From JAPORK01 sp026710285 (GTDB lineage Bacteria > Pseudomonadota > Gammaproteobacteria > Pseudomonadales > Endozoicomonadaceae), in assembly GCA_965201045.1 (NCBI GenBank), contig OZ241746.1:496001-560000 (forward strand): a stretch of DNA of 64,000 nucleotides. Direction: 5' to 3'. How positions within the stretch are numbered: the stretch's first letter is position 1; the number at the start of each line of letters is the position of its first letter. The notes under the pieces are model-generated. The model was not told the origin of the DNA. It searched no databases and saw only the letters and a program-made list of their open reading frames with translations. The position numbers and the translations under genes are program-made. Below are positions 26,238-37,234 of this stretch, piece by piece.

Positions 26238-29200
26238 TTAACTGTCATAGTCATCTAATGCCATGTAACCAGTAATTACCGTCCTGTTAAATCTAGGGCA
26301 GTAAAATGAAGATTCAATCCAGTGTTCATTTACATTTCTGCTCAATATACCCAGATCATTATCAAATTCCATTATAGTCCACGTATGCGGGTAGAGAGTG
26401 CTTAATACATTTTTCTCTAACAGGAGCAGATGATCATAACCACTAACTACTACACGACCATAACTAATAATAATAGTGCGCAAATCTTGAAAAGTATAAT
26501 TCCCTATATGAAAACTATTCGACTCATATGCAGCTCTTTTCAACATGTTTTGTAAGCTTACAATATAAGGATGATTTTTTGAAATACCTATAGTAACACC
26601 AAGATAATATTTTCGAATAGCTAAAAAAATGTCGAGTTTTTTGAGGATGAGTGGTTGTTCAGCTAAAAAATAAGCCAAAAAAATACACCCGGTGTCACAG
26701 TATATATTTTGTTTGGCTGGTGTATGACGCAAGGCAAGCCATGTTAAAGAAACATCTCCTAAAGATTGAAACTTCAGAGACTTCTCATTCATATGTGTAA
26801 CACAAGAAGCTGAATTACTTAACATTTCGCTGACTCTGGTTTCGGTAACAAGTATGCCAGGGTAAGTAGCAATACCTGATCCGGATGCCTGGTCCTGTTC
26901 CTCTGCTCTGATTAATATCGACGCACCCTGTTTTGATTTAAGCATCTTAAAGGGAATTTCTGCCTCAACAGACTCTGTCGTAGCTTCCTCAATAGCACAA
27001 GACATAAAACTACCCAAACTTGCCGCAACTGTGGCTGCCATTTCTGCTATACCTATAATACTACCTGCAACATTGAGCCCTCTGTTAACAGGTGTTGCTG
27101 CTGCAATGACTGGAATACTACTCACTGTAGCAGTACCTGCTATTACGCCTGCCAGAGCAGTAATACCTGCATCAGCAACTGCTGCACCAAGGGTTGCAAC
27201 TGTACATCCGGCCTGAATCACTGCTGCGGTAATATTTGCCCAGCGTTGGTGCAGTGCACTTAATCCCAATGTACTTATATAACCTACCCATTTAAATGCT
27301 TCTCCCAGCCATCTGGGGCTATTGCCAGAAGGATCAGTATTCATTATCGGATTATTACTGCAAAAAGCATAACCATCACCAGCAGGATCTTCACTAAGGA
27401 AATAACGCTGAACTGGATTATACGTCCGGTTTCCGGTACCTAAAAACTGCCATCCAGTAGAAGCATCAGTTCTCTCGTTATCAAACCCCTGTAAAGTTTT
27501 TTGATATAGAGGAAGTGCCTTTGAGTTTTTATGCCAAACCATACCGTAAGGGCTGTAAATATTACGTTGATAAAACTTATATTGTTCGTGGTTATTTTTT
27601 TTTAAAATACCAACAACATCACCTTTATAACTATTTTCATAATATTCATTAATTATCCCATCTGTGGTTTTAGCTACATTCAGGTAACCAGTAATGTGTA
27701 TATCTTGCTGTGGATTAATTATTTTTTCATTTATAAGTGAATTGCTACGATAGAAAAGATAACTAATGCCGTTTAAATTTTTTTCCATTACTTTTTGCCC
27801 TCCTCCATTATAGGCATAATCACTCTGCTTTCCTGTTGGTGATATAATTTTAATTATTTCATTTAGTGCATTGTAAGTAATATGGTTATTTTGTCCGTCT
27901 GTTGTCATATTGCCTGCATTGTCATAATTTAAATGCTGTGAAGTAAATTTATTTTGATTCCAGGAAGTACTAATTCTTTTCAGGCGTAAAGGTGCTGATG
28001 CATCAGTATAATAATAATTTGTTATTTTGTTTATTGTCTGTTTTTGCTGTGCTGGTTGTAATTTTTCCCGAACACTGGCAAGTCGGTTTAGTTGTGTAAA
28101 AGTATAATCCTGTCGGGTAATAGTTGGTGACAGGGTTAATTCAGAACCAATAAGTGATGTATCATGTGGGCACAGTGGTAAACCAAATGAACCTTTGCAT
28201 TGCATACTGACTAGGTTATTCAATATATCATAATGATAGTGCAGTATACCATATTGTTTGTTTTCTGCTTTTTGATTGAGTGTAACAATATTATCATCAG
28301 CATCATACGTCATAGTCCATTGAGAGATAAGCTGGTTATAGTTAGTGTCTTTTATTTCATCTTTATGACCCCAGGAATCATAGTGGAATGTACGGTGCAT
28401 GCCACTACCATAATTAATTTGTTGTGTACGGGAAAAATCATCATATACAGGCATAAACAGTATTTTAACAGTATGCTGTTTATAAGAATGATAATTAACA
28501 GAGGCAATACGTCCAAGCCTGTCATATCGTGTATATGTTTTGTTACCAGAAATATCAGTAACATTCATGAGACGGCGGTTGTTATCATACTGCCACTGTA
28601 ACTTATAATCAGAATAACTGTTTTTCCCTTTATGAGATACCTGCTGTTTTAATCCATCATCACTGTAAGCGTAAGTTGTAGTACCTGTAATATCCATTCT
28701 TCTTTGCAGATTTAAAGTAACAGGAGTATAATCAACAGTCCATTGTTGGTTATTATCTGTTGACTGGCTAACAGGAAGATTTAAAATATTATATTGCCAG
28801 GAAAAAATATGTTTATCAGGTGTTATAACAGTTGCAATTTGTCCATCTGTTGTATAAGTATAAAAAGTACGCCTTCCATCTTCTCCTGCATGCCATATCA
28901 GCTGTCCTGCACTGTTATAATGAGCGGATGACATTAAATAATGTCCTCCTGAGACAGGATACACCCATGATTGTGTAATCTGACCGCTCAGGTTATACAC
29001 CCGATGCATTCTGTTTCCTACAGGGTCAATGGTATCGGTTAATTCTCCCAGCGAATCATAATACTGTTTGACAACTCTTTTCATCACATCCTGCGCTATA
29101 ATCTGTCGCCCAAATCCATCATAAACGATCACTGAGACTCGGGCTTCAGGCTGTTTATCACTGTTAAGACAGAGTGATTTTACTGAAGGTAACAAACCTG

Positions 29201-31769
29201 TAGTGGCTGGTAATACCCATTGCCTGATTGGTTTATTAAGTATATTAGCTCGTGATATTGAGATGGCAGATCGCACACCCTGTGCGTTTTGCTGATAGCT
29301 GATAACGCATCTGTTGCTATCATCATAGCGTGTAACAGCAATTTCTCCATCAGGCAGGTGGACCCGTATGGCTCTGCCTGTATCGTCATAATCCTGTGTA
29401 GTATCCAGTGTTTTTATTTGTCCGGACTGATCTGCAATATAGCTGCTTTTTCGGGTAATACGACCATATCCGTCATAATAAATTTTTTGTATTGGTCGCC
29501 AGTGATCTGGCTGTTGTTTTCCTGCGGCATCAACGACTTCAGTAAAATTAGCTAATGGTCTTCCTGCCCCATCAAAAATGACTTTTTTCTGCAATCCATT
29601 AACAGCAGTAATCAATAGTTGATTAATCTTTTCAGACAATGTGTAATTATAATGAGCGCTGGCAGTAAAATAAGTACCGGCAATACATTCTGTTTTTATT
29701 AGTCGGTCCCACTGATCATAGTAGTAGTAAGTACTGTATTTTCTTTCTGTGTCAGTTGTTTTCAATAATTGATTTGTAAACAAACTGGTTGTGGTATAAA
29801 ATGACGTATAATGTTTGTTTTTGTCTGATATAACAACACTATAAGTTGTTTTAGTATAGTTGCATGGACTGTTAATGTAATAATAATCTTTTATCAGAGT
29901 GACTGGTGAATCCATATCACTTTTTTTACCTGTTATTATGATTTTTTTTAATAAACCATAAGTCAACAGATTTTTATGATTATAATAATAATAATTTTTA
30001 ACTGTTAAATGTTGTTTACCTGCCTGTTCTATTTGATGATCCAGTACAGTAATATAACCTTTTCTATTATAATTGATCTCTCTGCGATAATAATTATAAG
30101 TTGTTATAGAAGGCAGTGAATTTATATATGCACCCTCATGAGCGGGATATAATGTAGTATATTCAGTGAGTGTGACAAAAGGCCATTCTTTTGAGCTGAC
30201 CGGACAGGCAATATCACCTTGTTGCGGGCAGTAATGATTAACTATTAAACGTCCATAAATGTCTTTTTTTTTAATTATCCTCCCTTGTGAATCATAAATG
30301 TTCGTTGTTATTGTTGTAGCTGGTTTGTCTGCTTTATCACCCCAGACATGAGTTACTATTTTTAAAGGCAGACTGTAAGTGACAGGCAGATCATAAAAAG
30401 TTTTTTGTGCACATCCATCTAACTTATCTGTACGACAGAAAAAATAATGTGCTGTTGATAAAATATAACCGGTCCGGTCACTAATCTGCTGTTCATCCGT
30501 CATCAGATGGTATTTGTTATAAGTGCGAATTTCCCGTATAAGACCGTTATCCCGTTCTGTTTTGTAAATATAACTGACGGGGGCTTCAAATAATTTATCT
30601 TTCAGTAAACTATTTGTAACATTCAATCCTGCATTAAAACCAAGATAATTATGTTCATTAACATTCATTGTACCATATCGATAACGGCTAACCATTACCG
30701 GTTGGTTAAAACCCGGATCAGTTGTTTCCCGGACAACTGCACATAATGCATGACGTTGTAAAGTGCTGCCTACAGTAGTTTTTATTTCATTAGTACAATT
30801 ATAAGTGATCAGATTCTTTAATCCTGTTGGATAATCAATACCACTTATAAAATGTCGCATATAATGAAAATAAATACCAAAAGCGGTATTCTCATTAGAC
30901 AAAGGAAGTGTAATATTGTATATTTCATTATTTTTTTTATGAATTAAAACAACAACTGATTTACCAGTACTTCCCTCACTAATAATTGAAATTTTGTTAT
31001 TTGTCCTTTGCAGTATAATAATATGCCCTTCATCATCTCTTACTGATTGAAGCATATGGGTACCTAAAATATAACTAAAATAAACACTCCATCCATCCTG
31101 TTGTTCCAGACGAACTTCATAGCCTTCATGATTTAGAGTTTCCCGTAATCCATTTGCATAAGTAATAATAAAATGACTTTTAATATCTCCCTGAATATAT
31201 AGGTCATGAAGTTTATGGTACATTGGCCACCAAAGACCATCTGATTTTTTTTGCAGCTGAAAAACCTGACCAAAGGATGTGGAGAGCTGATGTGTAACCA
31301 GATTAAAGTGTGTCAGATTCAGACTCCACCCTGTTCCTAGTCCATCCGGATTAGCTAAAGCATTACTACTATAATTAACTTCAAGATCAATATTGGGACC
31401 ATGACCTAGATTACTAAGCATGCTGCCTATTTTTACATGAGCTCTGAGGATACCTGTTCGTGGATCAACAGTAGTACCCCATGTTTTTTTAAAATTAAAA
31501 GCATTAGACCATAGTTCTGATTTGTTAGGTCCGGACAAGTTAACCGATTGTTGTTTTTTTAAATTAAGGAAAGATTGTTGATAGTGTTGATACAGAGTCT
31601 TATCAGATTTGTTATACAAATTATAAAGATAGCCAATGTTTTTATTGTCTGAATCTTTTAGTTCATGGGATACGGTGCAAAATAGATTTTCTGTATAGCA
31701 GAGTAATATAAGGGTTAAATTTAATATTAAACAATAACAAAAAAATTGATTTTTATGCGGGATTATCAT
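26238..31769 (-). CDS. Giant Rhs/YD-repeat protein 1, divergent copy with protease-like C-terminus
   Basis: About 1843 residues from the ATG at 31769; a TTG start 18 bases upstream is possible. A hydrophobic segment near the N-terminus (CYCLILNLTLILLCY) suggests Sec export or an inner-membrane anchor. The order is: an N-terminal domain with ELWSNAFNFKKTWG, DPRTGIL and NPDGLGTGWSLNLTHFN; many YD repeats (YDxxGRI, YDNAGNM); the Rhs core (NIYSPYGMVW, GFDNERTDASTGWQFLGTGN, YFLSEDPAGDGYAF); a Gly/Ala-rich hydrophobic stretch; and a C-terminal domain. That domain has Cys in YCDTGC, His in GYDHLLLLE about 89 residues later, and Asp in FDNDLG. This order fits a papain-like Cys-His-Asp triad. It is the most diverged of six paralogues, and no immunity gene adjoins it. 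Confidence 0.88.
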   Translation of the reverse strand: MIIPHKNQFFCYCLILNLTLILLCYTENLFCTVSHELKDSDNKNIGYLYNLYNKSDKTLYQHYQQSFLNLKKQQSVNLSGPNKSELWSNAFNFKKTWGTTVDPRTGILRAHVKIGSMLSNLGHGPNIDLEVNYSSNALANPDGLGTGWSLNLTHFNLVTHQLSTSFGQVFQLQKKSDGLWWPMYHKLHDLYIQGDIKSHFIITYANGLRETLNHEGYEVRLEQQDGWSVYFSYILGTHMLQSVRDDEGHIIILQRTNNKISIISEGSTGKSVVVLIHKKNNEIYNITLPLSNENTAFGIYFHYMRHFISGIDYPTGLKNLITYNCTNEIKTTVGSTLQRHALCAVVRETTDPGFNQPVMVSRYRYGTMNVNEHNYLGFNAGLNVTNSLLKDKLFEAPVSYIYKTERDNGLIREIRTYNKYHLMTDEQQISDRTGYILSTAHYFFCRTDKLDGCAQKTFYDLPVTYSLPLKIVTHVWGDKADKPATTITTNIYDSQGRIIKKKDIYGRLIVNHYCPQQGDIACPVSSKEWPFVTLTEYTTLYPAHEGAYINSLPSITTYNYYRREINYNRKGYITVLDHQIEQAGKQHLTVKNYYYYNHKNLLTYGLLKKIIITGKKSDMDSPVTLIKDYYYINSPCNYTKTTYSVVISDKNKHYTSFYTTTSLFTNQLLKTTDTERKYSTYYYYDQWDRLIKTECIAGTYFTASAHYNYTLSEKINQLLITAVNGLQKKVIFDGAGRPLANFTEVVDAAGKQQPDHWRPIQKIYYDGYGRITRKSSYIADQSGQIKTLDTTQDYDDTGRAIRVHLPDGEIAVTRYDDSNRCVISYQQNAQGVRSAISISRANILNKPIRQWVLPATTGLLPSVKSLCLNSDKQPEARVSVIVYDGFGRQIIAQDVMKRVVKQYYDSLGELTDTIDPVGNRMHRVYNLSGQITQSWVYPVSGGHYLMSSAHYNSAGQLIWHAGEDGRRTFYTYTTDGQIATVITPDKHIFSWQYNILNLPVSQSTDNNQQWTVDYTPVTLNLQRRMDITGTTTYAYSDDGLKQQVSHKGKNSYSDYKLQWQYDNNRRLMNVTDISGNKTYTRYDRLGRIASVNYHSYKQHTVKILFMPVYDDFSRTQQINYGSGMHRTFHYDSWGHKDEIKDTNYNQLISQWTMTYDADDNIVTLNQKAENKQYGILHYHYDILNNLVSMQCKGSFGLPLCPHDTSLIGSELTLSPTITRQDYTFTQLNRLASVREKLQPAQQKQTINKITNYYYTDASAPLRLKRISTSWNQNKFTSQHLNYDNAGNMTTDGQNNHITYNALNEIIKIISPTGKQSDYAYNGGGQKVMEKNLNGISYLFYRSNSLINEKIINPQQDIHITGYLNVAKTTDGIINEYYENSYKGDVVGILKKNNHEQYKFYQRNIYSPYGMVWHKNSKALPLYQKTLQGFDNERTDASTGWQFLGTGNRTYNPVQRYFLSEDPAGDGYAFCSNNPIMNTDPSGNSPRWLGEAFKWVGYISTLGLSALHQRWANITAAVIQAGCTVATLGAAVADAGITALAGVIAGTATVSSIPVIAAATPVNRGLNVAGSIIGIAEMAATVAASLGSFMSCAIEEATTESVEAEIPFKMLKSKQGASILIRAEEQDQASGSGIATYPGILVTETRVSEMLSNSASCVTHMNEKSLKFQSLGDVSLTWLALRHTPAKQNIYCDTGCIFLAYFLAEQPLILKKLDIFLAIRKYYLGVTIGISKNHPYIVSLQNMLKRAAYESNSFHIGNYTFQDLRTIIISYGRVVVSGYDHLLLLEKNVLSTLYPHTWTIMEFDNDLGILSRNVNEHWIESSFYCPRFNRTVITGYMALDDYDS

Positions 31770-32642
31770 ACTTTTTACTGTCAACAAATAACAATGCCTT
31801 TCATTGTTTAATAACTTATAAGAGTATTGAAGATATAATGTTAAATTTGTTTTTTGAGATTAACAACCGTACAGGAAGATGATAAAAAGAACGTATTGTT
31901 AATTACGCTCGTCAAATTTTATTCAAAGAATAGCATATAAAAACACAGACTCAAAATAAAAATATTGGTATATTGTAGAGTAGATTTTATTAATCACTTT
32001 TTTTAGTCTGTTAATGTAGATGTTGTTTTCTTCATTTTTTCTGTTCTTTTTAAAACTTAGTCAAAAAGTGTTCTGTAACTGGTTGCATTATTTGACTTTA
32101 TTCATTTAATGTACAGAAGCACTTCATATTGGTATTGTGTGATAGTAATTACACAAAAACAGTTTTTATTGAGTTTGACTGCTAATCAGATTGAGCCATT
32201 ACAGTTTTTTTTAAAAGGCTGAAAAAACAATTAGCTTGTAAATCGAAATATCATCATTAATACGACATTGCTTTTTATGCTGTTTTATCTTTCAGGATAA
32301 TATTCAGTCCGTAACCTCTATTCTGTATTTGTTCAATTTAAAAATGCTGAATTTTTGATAATCTGGAAATTGTTCGCAATTTCTGACTCAACATAATAAT
32401 TCTAACAAAACAGATCATTATTCACTTTTTGGCAAAGATTTAGGTGCTTTTAACAGTGACAGGTAAACATCTTGTCTGTAAATTATACTGTTACTTTTTA
32501 TCAAAATTTAACTATAATTATCATCTCTTAAGTTTTAAATATATTATTTGCAATAAACTCATATTACAAGCATATGCCAAAAAGATTGAATATTTATTTA
32601 TGACTTAGTATTATTTTGCACTTTTAAATACAGAGGACAAAC
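31770..32642. other. Divergent promoter region between Rhs 1 and the RND operon
   Basis: About 870 very AT-rich bases between the minus-strand Rhs gene and the plus-strand efflux genes. Promoters for both directions must lie here. No regulator gene, RNA gene or clear repeat was found. Confidence 0.45.
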
Positions 32643-33980
32643 ATGCTAAAAAAAATGTTGGGGGAATATTCTAAAGCAATCATTTTTATGGTCATTGGTT
32701 GTCTTTTTTTTTACAATGTTACAGCGCTTCAGAAAAATGAAAAACCTGAAAAAACAGAAGTCACTGTAGATACTGAGCAGGTTGACTATCAGAAAATTCC
32801 TGAATATATCTCTGCAATGGGTACACTCATTGCTGTGAAATCAACTGCTTTGAGCTTTCTTGTTGACGGACATCTTGCACAAAAATTTTTTCACAACGGA
32901 GACAGTGTTAAAAAGAATGATGTTGTAGCAAAACTTGATAACAGTACTATTATCTCACAACTTGCTTCTGCACAAGCTAATCTCAATGAAGCACAATCCA
33001 ATTATAAGCGTTATGAGCTTTTAAAGGATAGTGGTGTTTTTTCTAAACAGGATTACATTAGTATCAGTACACAGCTGAAAGTAGCTAAAGCACAATATGC
33101 AAGTGTACTTGAACAGCAGCAGCAACTTTCATTGCCTGCACCCTTCTCAGGTACACTGAGCAAATATAATTTTAGTGTGGGTGCAGAAATAAAAGCAGGA
33201 ATGCCTGTTGTCAATCTGGTACAACTTAATCCATTAAAAGTCAGTTATTATTTAAGCCAAAAAGAAAAAGGTGCTGTATGTACAGGACAGTCAGTATTAG
33301 TTAAATCAGAAATCTGGCCTGATATGACATTTACCGGAAAAGTTGTTTATATTTCTCCTACAATAGATCCTGATACCGGTCAGTTCGAAGTTGAATCACT
33401 GCTACAAAATAATAATCATAAATTATCACCTGGTGAACTTGTGCATGTCAATCATATTTTAAACCCCGGAAGGAATATGCTTGTTATTAACCAAAAGTCA
33501 GTTGTTGTTGATAAAAATAGTAGCTATGTATATATCATCCATAATAATAAAGCTTATAAACAAAATATATTAACAGGAAAATTTACTGATGATGGCAATG
33601 TTGTAATACTGAAAGGATTAAAATATGGTGATGAAGTAGTTGTCAATGGTGTACAAAAATTGAGTGAAGGTACACCGGTAAAAATTAGTACTCGTATCGT
33701 AAAATCCAAAAAAATCGTTACAAAATCTATTCAGAAAGCTACAAAAACAAAACTGATAGCTGATAACACAAAAAAAGATTCTGTCACAGAAATAAAATCT
33801 GACCTGGCAGAAAAAAGCTCAAAGGAACAAAAACAAAAGCCTGTTGTAAATCAAAAAAATGAACAGTTAAAATTAAATAATATAAAAAAAATAAATCCTG
33901 ACAACGTTGAAAAAAATAGCAAAAAACAGGAGATCCCAGATAAAATTCATTCAAATGATAAAATAAAAAATACACAATGA
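32643..33980 (+). CDS. RND efflux membrane fusion protein with Lys-rich tail
   Basis: A 445-residue HlyD/AcrA-type periplasmic adaptor. It has an N-terminal membrane anchor (IIFMVIGCLFFYNV), a barrel-sandwich lipoyl half (SFLVDGHLAQKFFHNGDSV), a helical hairpin (about 115-165), the second lipoyl half (PAPFSGTLSKYNFSVGAEI) and a beta-barrel domain (ISPTIDPDTGQFEVE). The core ends near residue 350. The remaining 95 residues are Lys/Asn-rich, low in complexity and not part of the usual fold. AGAGGA lies eight bases before the ATG. It links the RND permease that follows to an outer-membrane channel, whose gene is not in the window. Confidence 0.93.
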   Translation: MLKKMLGEYSKAIIFMVIGCLFFYNVTALQKNEKPEKTEVTVDTEQVDYQKIPEYISAMGTLIAVKSTALSFLVDGHLAQKFFHNGDSVKKNDVVAKLDNSTIISQLASAQANLNEAQSNYKRYELLKDSGVFSKQDYISISTQLKVAKAQYASVLEQQQQLSLPAPFSGTLSKYNFSVGAEIKAGMPVVNLVQLNPLKVSYYLSQKEKGAVCTGQSVLVKSEIWPDMTFTGKVVYISPTIDPDTGQFEVESLLQNNNHKLSPGELVHVNHILNPGRNMLVINQKSVVVDKNSSYVYIIHNNKAYKQNILTGKFTDDGNVVILKGLKYGDEVVVNGVQKLSEGTPVKISTRIVKSKKIVTKSIQKATKTKLIADNTKKDSVTEIKSDLAEKSSKEQKQKPVVNQKNEQLKLNNIKKINPDNVEKNSKKQEIPDKIHSNDKIKNTQ

Positions 33981-34153
33981 TATACTAAAATTTTCTCACT
34001 ATCAGATGAATAAATATGTATTTATAACTTAAAAATTCCGGAGTAGAATTGATTATTTTGATATATCCGGAGTTAATAAAACTGACAGTTGATTACTATC
34101 GTATTATATGAAAAAGCTTCATGTAAACAAATAATAACAACAGGATAAAGTTT

Positions 34154-37100
34154 ATGAAGTTACCTGAGGTGTGTATACGTCATCCGATTTTTGCGACAGT
34201 ATTGAGTCTGTCTCTTATTATCACAGGATTAATTTCATTTAAAGATTTAGCAATACGCTATTTTCCTGTATTTAAACAACACAGAGCAAATATATATGTG
34301 CATGTTCCTGGTGCTACTGCTTCATTCATGTATAATGAAGTGAGTCAGGTTATTGAAAATGCAATTACAGGTATCAATGGTATAACAAAAATTTCAGCTA
34401 CCAGTAGTAATAGTGGATCATCGAATATAACAGTAATGATTGATAGTAAGAGGAATTATTTTGAAGTCATTGAAGCGATAAGAAATAAGATTGCCAGTAT
34501 ACAATCACAGCTACCTGATATGCCTTCGCCCCCTTCTGTTTCTGATAATTCTGGTGTTAATTACAGCATTATACCTACATTAACATTTGGTTTTTTCTCT
34601 GATGAACTGACTACCTTTCAATTAAACCGATATATTACTAATAAGGTTATTCCCAAACTAAGAAATATCTCTGGTGTAGGTGCACTACCTTGTTTTGGGC
34701 AAACAGATAAAGTGCTTTGGCTATGGTTAAATCCTATAAAAATGGCACAACTCAATGTAACAGCTTCTGATATTAACAACATAGTTACTGCTAATAATAT
34801 TGAAATTAATTCGGGATCAATTATCAGCAAAGATAAAAGTTATGCCCTGGTATCTGATACTTTACTAAAAACATCCGAAGCTTTTGCTAATTTAATTATT
34901 CGCTATGAAAACAATGAACCTGTGAAAATTAAAGATGTTGCTGATGTACAGTGGGGAACTCATGATCTGATTCCTCAGCAGGTATATGTTAATGGAAGAC
35001 AAGGTATTATTCTTGAGGTTAGACCTTTTGCTCTGGCTAATCCTGTTGCTATAGCTAAAAAGGTACTTGATGTGATGGATAATATTAAAAAAAATTTTCC
35101 AGCACATATTGAAGTACAAAATACTTATAATCAGGCTGCATTTATTCAAAGATCAATTAATGAATGTTGGCAGGCTATCATTGAAGCCATTATTCTTGTT
35201 ATGGTGATCATATTTATATTTTTAGGATCACTGCGGATGGCTTCTATCCCTGTTATAACGATACCTGTTTGCCTTATTGCCAGTTTTGCAATTATGTTAA
35301 TGTTTAATTTTACACTCAACATCATCAGTCTGCTTGCTCTGGTATTAGCCACTGGTTTAGTTGTTGATGATGCGATTGTAGTGGTTGAAAATACAAACCG
35401 ACATATTGAAAAAGGTGTTACTCCATTTAAAGCTGCGATAATTAGTTCTAAAGAATTAGTTTTCCCAATTATCGCAATAACGCTGACGCTTATAGTTGTT
35501 TACATTCCTGTTGGGTTATCCCATGGGTTTACAGCTACAGTTTTCAGAGAGTTTTCTTTTACATTGGCAGGCGCTGTATTAATATCAGGTTTTGTAGCAC
35601 TTACATTATCTCCCATGATGTGTGCTTATCTTTTACGACCTGTCAACAGAAGTCCTTCTTTTGCATTAAATCTTGAAACTTATATAAAAAAAATAAACGA
35701 CATATATATTTCCTTACTGGTTTGTATACTACAAAGAAAAAAATATGTCCTTTTACTTGTTATTATCTGCATGATAGTAGGTTTTTTTATCTATAAAGTA
35801 ACCGGTAAAGAGCTTATTCCTATAGAAGATATTAGCTATTTACAAACAACCATTAAAAAACCTCCATCTGTTAATCAAAGCTATATTAATAGAAATATGG
35901 CATTACTTGATGAGCAACTTCGTAAAGAAAAATACTTTGCAGATATTGTTTCTTTCTATATTTTATCACCCGTCAATTTTATTACTTTAAAATCATTAGA
36001 TAAGCGACCGGGTGCTAAAGAGATTGTCGAAAAACTATCACCAAAAATAAATAATGCTGTTCCTGGATTTACTGTTTCGCTTAATATACCTAATCCGGTT
36101 GATTATGGTATTGGTTCAAATCAGTTTTATCTTATGCTAACCACATTAAATCCAGGCACTAATCCTACTGATCTAAAAAATTTAGCTGATACCGTCGTTA
36201 AAAAATTACAACGTTATCCTGCGCTACAAAATGTACAAAGTTCTCTGGTTTATAATACACCTGAATTTCAGTTTACTGTTAAGAGAGATTTAGCAGCACG
36301 ACTTGGAGTTAGTCTCACAGATATCCAAAATAGCTTAAATACGATGATGGGTATCAGTCCACATATTACCCGTATTAAAGCAAAAGACGGTTATAGTTAT
36401 GATGTTAAAGCTCAACTAAATCGACAATATCTTGGTAGTTTTGATGTTATGAGTAACATTTATGTCAAAACAACTACAAGCAGTAAAAATAAAATGATTC
36501 CTTTGTCTGAATTAATAACAATAAAGCGACAAACAACTACACCTAATATTGAAAGTTATCAGCGGCAGCGTTCGGTCACTATCCATGCGTCTGTTGTACC
36601 TGGTCATTCTCTGAGTAATATTGAAGAAGATGTTACAAAAATAGTTACTCCACTACTTAACAGTGAGCAAAATATGTTTTATGGTGGAGGTATTGAACAG
36701 ATGAATAATGTTCAAACAAGTACCGGATTTTTCTTATTTTTAGCACTTATTTTTATCTATTTGATTCTTGCTGCACAATTTGAAAGTTTTGTTGATCCAT
36801 TCATTATTATGCTAACGATACCTCTGACGATTGTGGGTGCTATATTTATGCTCTGGTTAACTAAAGGAACACTTAATGTTTATTCAAACATTGGCTTGTT
36901 AACTCTCATTGGGTTGGTAACCAAACATGGTATATTAATTGTTCAGTTTGCTAATAAGTTATCTGCACAAAATATCCCTGCAATAAAAGCTATTTTACAA
37001 GCAGCTGCAATACGCTTCAGACCTATTTTAATGACTTCTCTGGCAATGATTATTGGGACATTGCCACTGATTATATCAACAGGAGCAGACTCTGTTGGTC

Positions 37101-37234
37101 GTTTTAATATTGGTGTAGTTTTGGCAGGGGGATTATTTTTGGGTACATTATTTTCACTGTTCATTGTTCCTGTTGCCTGGCTTGCTTTTGCTAAATACAG
37201 AAATAATGATGTACTGAACAGTATGTTTTCTTGA
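34154..37234 (+). CDS. RND efflux permease (HAE-1/AcrB-like)
   Basis: A 1026-residue proton-driven drug/metabolite exporter of the inner membrane. It starts MKLPEVCIRHPIFATVLSLSL, has the first periplasmic loop (GATASFMYNEVSQVIENAI), and carries the proton-relay pair in GLVVDDAIVVVEN. It also has the duplicated C-terminal half with LIGLVTKHGILIVQFAN and RFRPILMTSLAMIIGTLPL. Length and domain order are those of the AcrB/MexB family. The gene follows the adaptor after 170 bases. No TolC-like partner or regulator is nearby. Substrates are unknown; the pair is sandwiched between Rhs genes, which may be chance. Confidence 0.95.
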   Translation: MKLPEVCIRHPIFATVLSLSLIITGLISFKDLAIRYFPVFKQHRANIYVHVPGATASFMYNEVSQVIENAITGINGITKISATSSNSGSSNITVMIDSKRNYFEVIEAIRNKIASIQSQLPDMPSPPSVSDNSGVNYSIIPTLTFGFFSDELTTFQLNRYITNKVIPKLRNISGVGALPCFGQTDKVLWLWLNPIKMAQLNVTASDINNIVTANNIEINSGSIISKDKSYALVSDTLLKTSEAFANLIIRYENNEPVKIKDVADVQWGTHDLIPQQVYVNGRQGIILEVRPFALANPVAIAKKVLDVMDNIKKNFPAHIEVQNTYNQAAFIQRSINECWQAIIEAIILVMVIIFIFLGSLRMASIPVITIPVCLIASFAIMLMFNFTLNIISLLALVLATGLVVDDAIVVVENTNRHIEKGVTPFKAAIISSKELVFPIIAITLTLIVVYIPVGLSHGFTATVFREFSFTLAGAVLISGFVALTLSPMMCAYLLRPVNRSPSFALNLETYIKKINDIYISLLVCILQRKKYVLLLVIICMIVGFFIYKVTGKELIPIEDISYLQTTIKKPPSVNQSYINRNMALLDEQLRKEKYFADIVSFYILSPVNFITLKSLDKRPGAKEIVEKLSPKINNAVPGFTVSLNIPNPVDYGIGSNQFYLMLTTLNPGTNPTDLKNLADTVVKKLQRYPALQNVQSSLVYNTPEFQFTVKRDLAARLGVSLTDIQNSLNTMMGISPHITRIKAKDGYSYDVKAQLNRQYLGSFDVMSNIYVKTTTSSKNKMIPLSELITIKRQTTTPNIESYQRQRSVTIHASVVPGHSLSNIEEDVTKIVTPLLNSEQNMFYGGGIEQMNNVQTSTGFFLFLALIFIYLILAAQFESFVDPFIIMLTIPLTIVGAIFMLWLTKGTLNVYSNIGLLTLIGLVTKHGILIVQFANKLSAQNIPAIKAILQAAAIRFRPILMTSLAMIIGTLPLIISTGADSVGRFNIGVVLAGGLFLGTLFSLFIVPVAWLAFAKYRNNDVLNSMFS

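Noticed and set aside
32280..32350. Antisense reading resembling the NRGYGL end of a response-regulator winged helix
   Set aside because: Only a few residues match and no upstream domain is readable; too weak to call a remnant.
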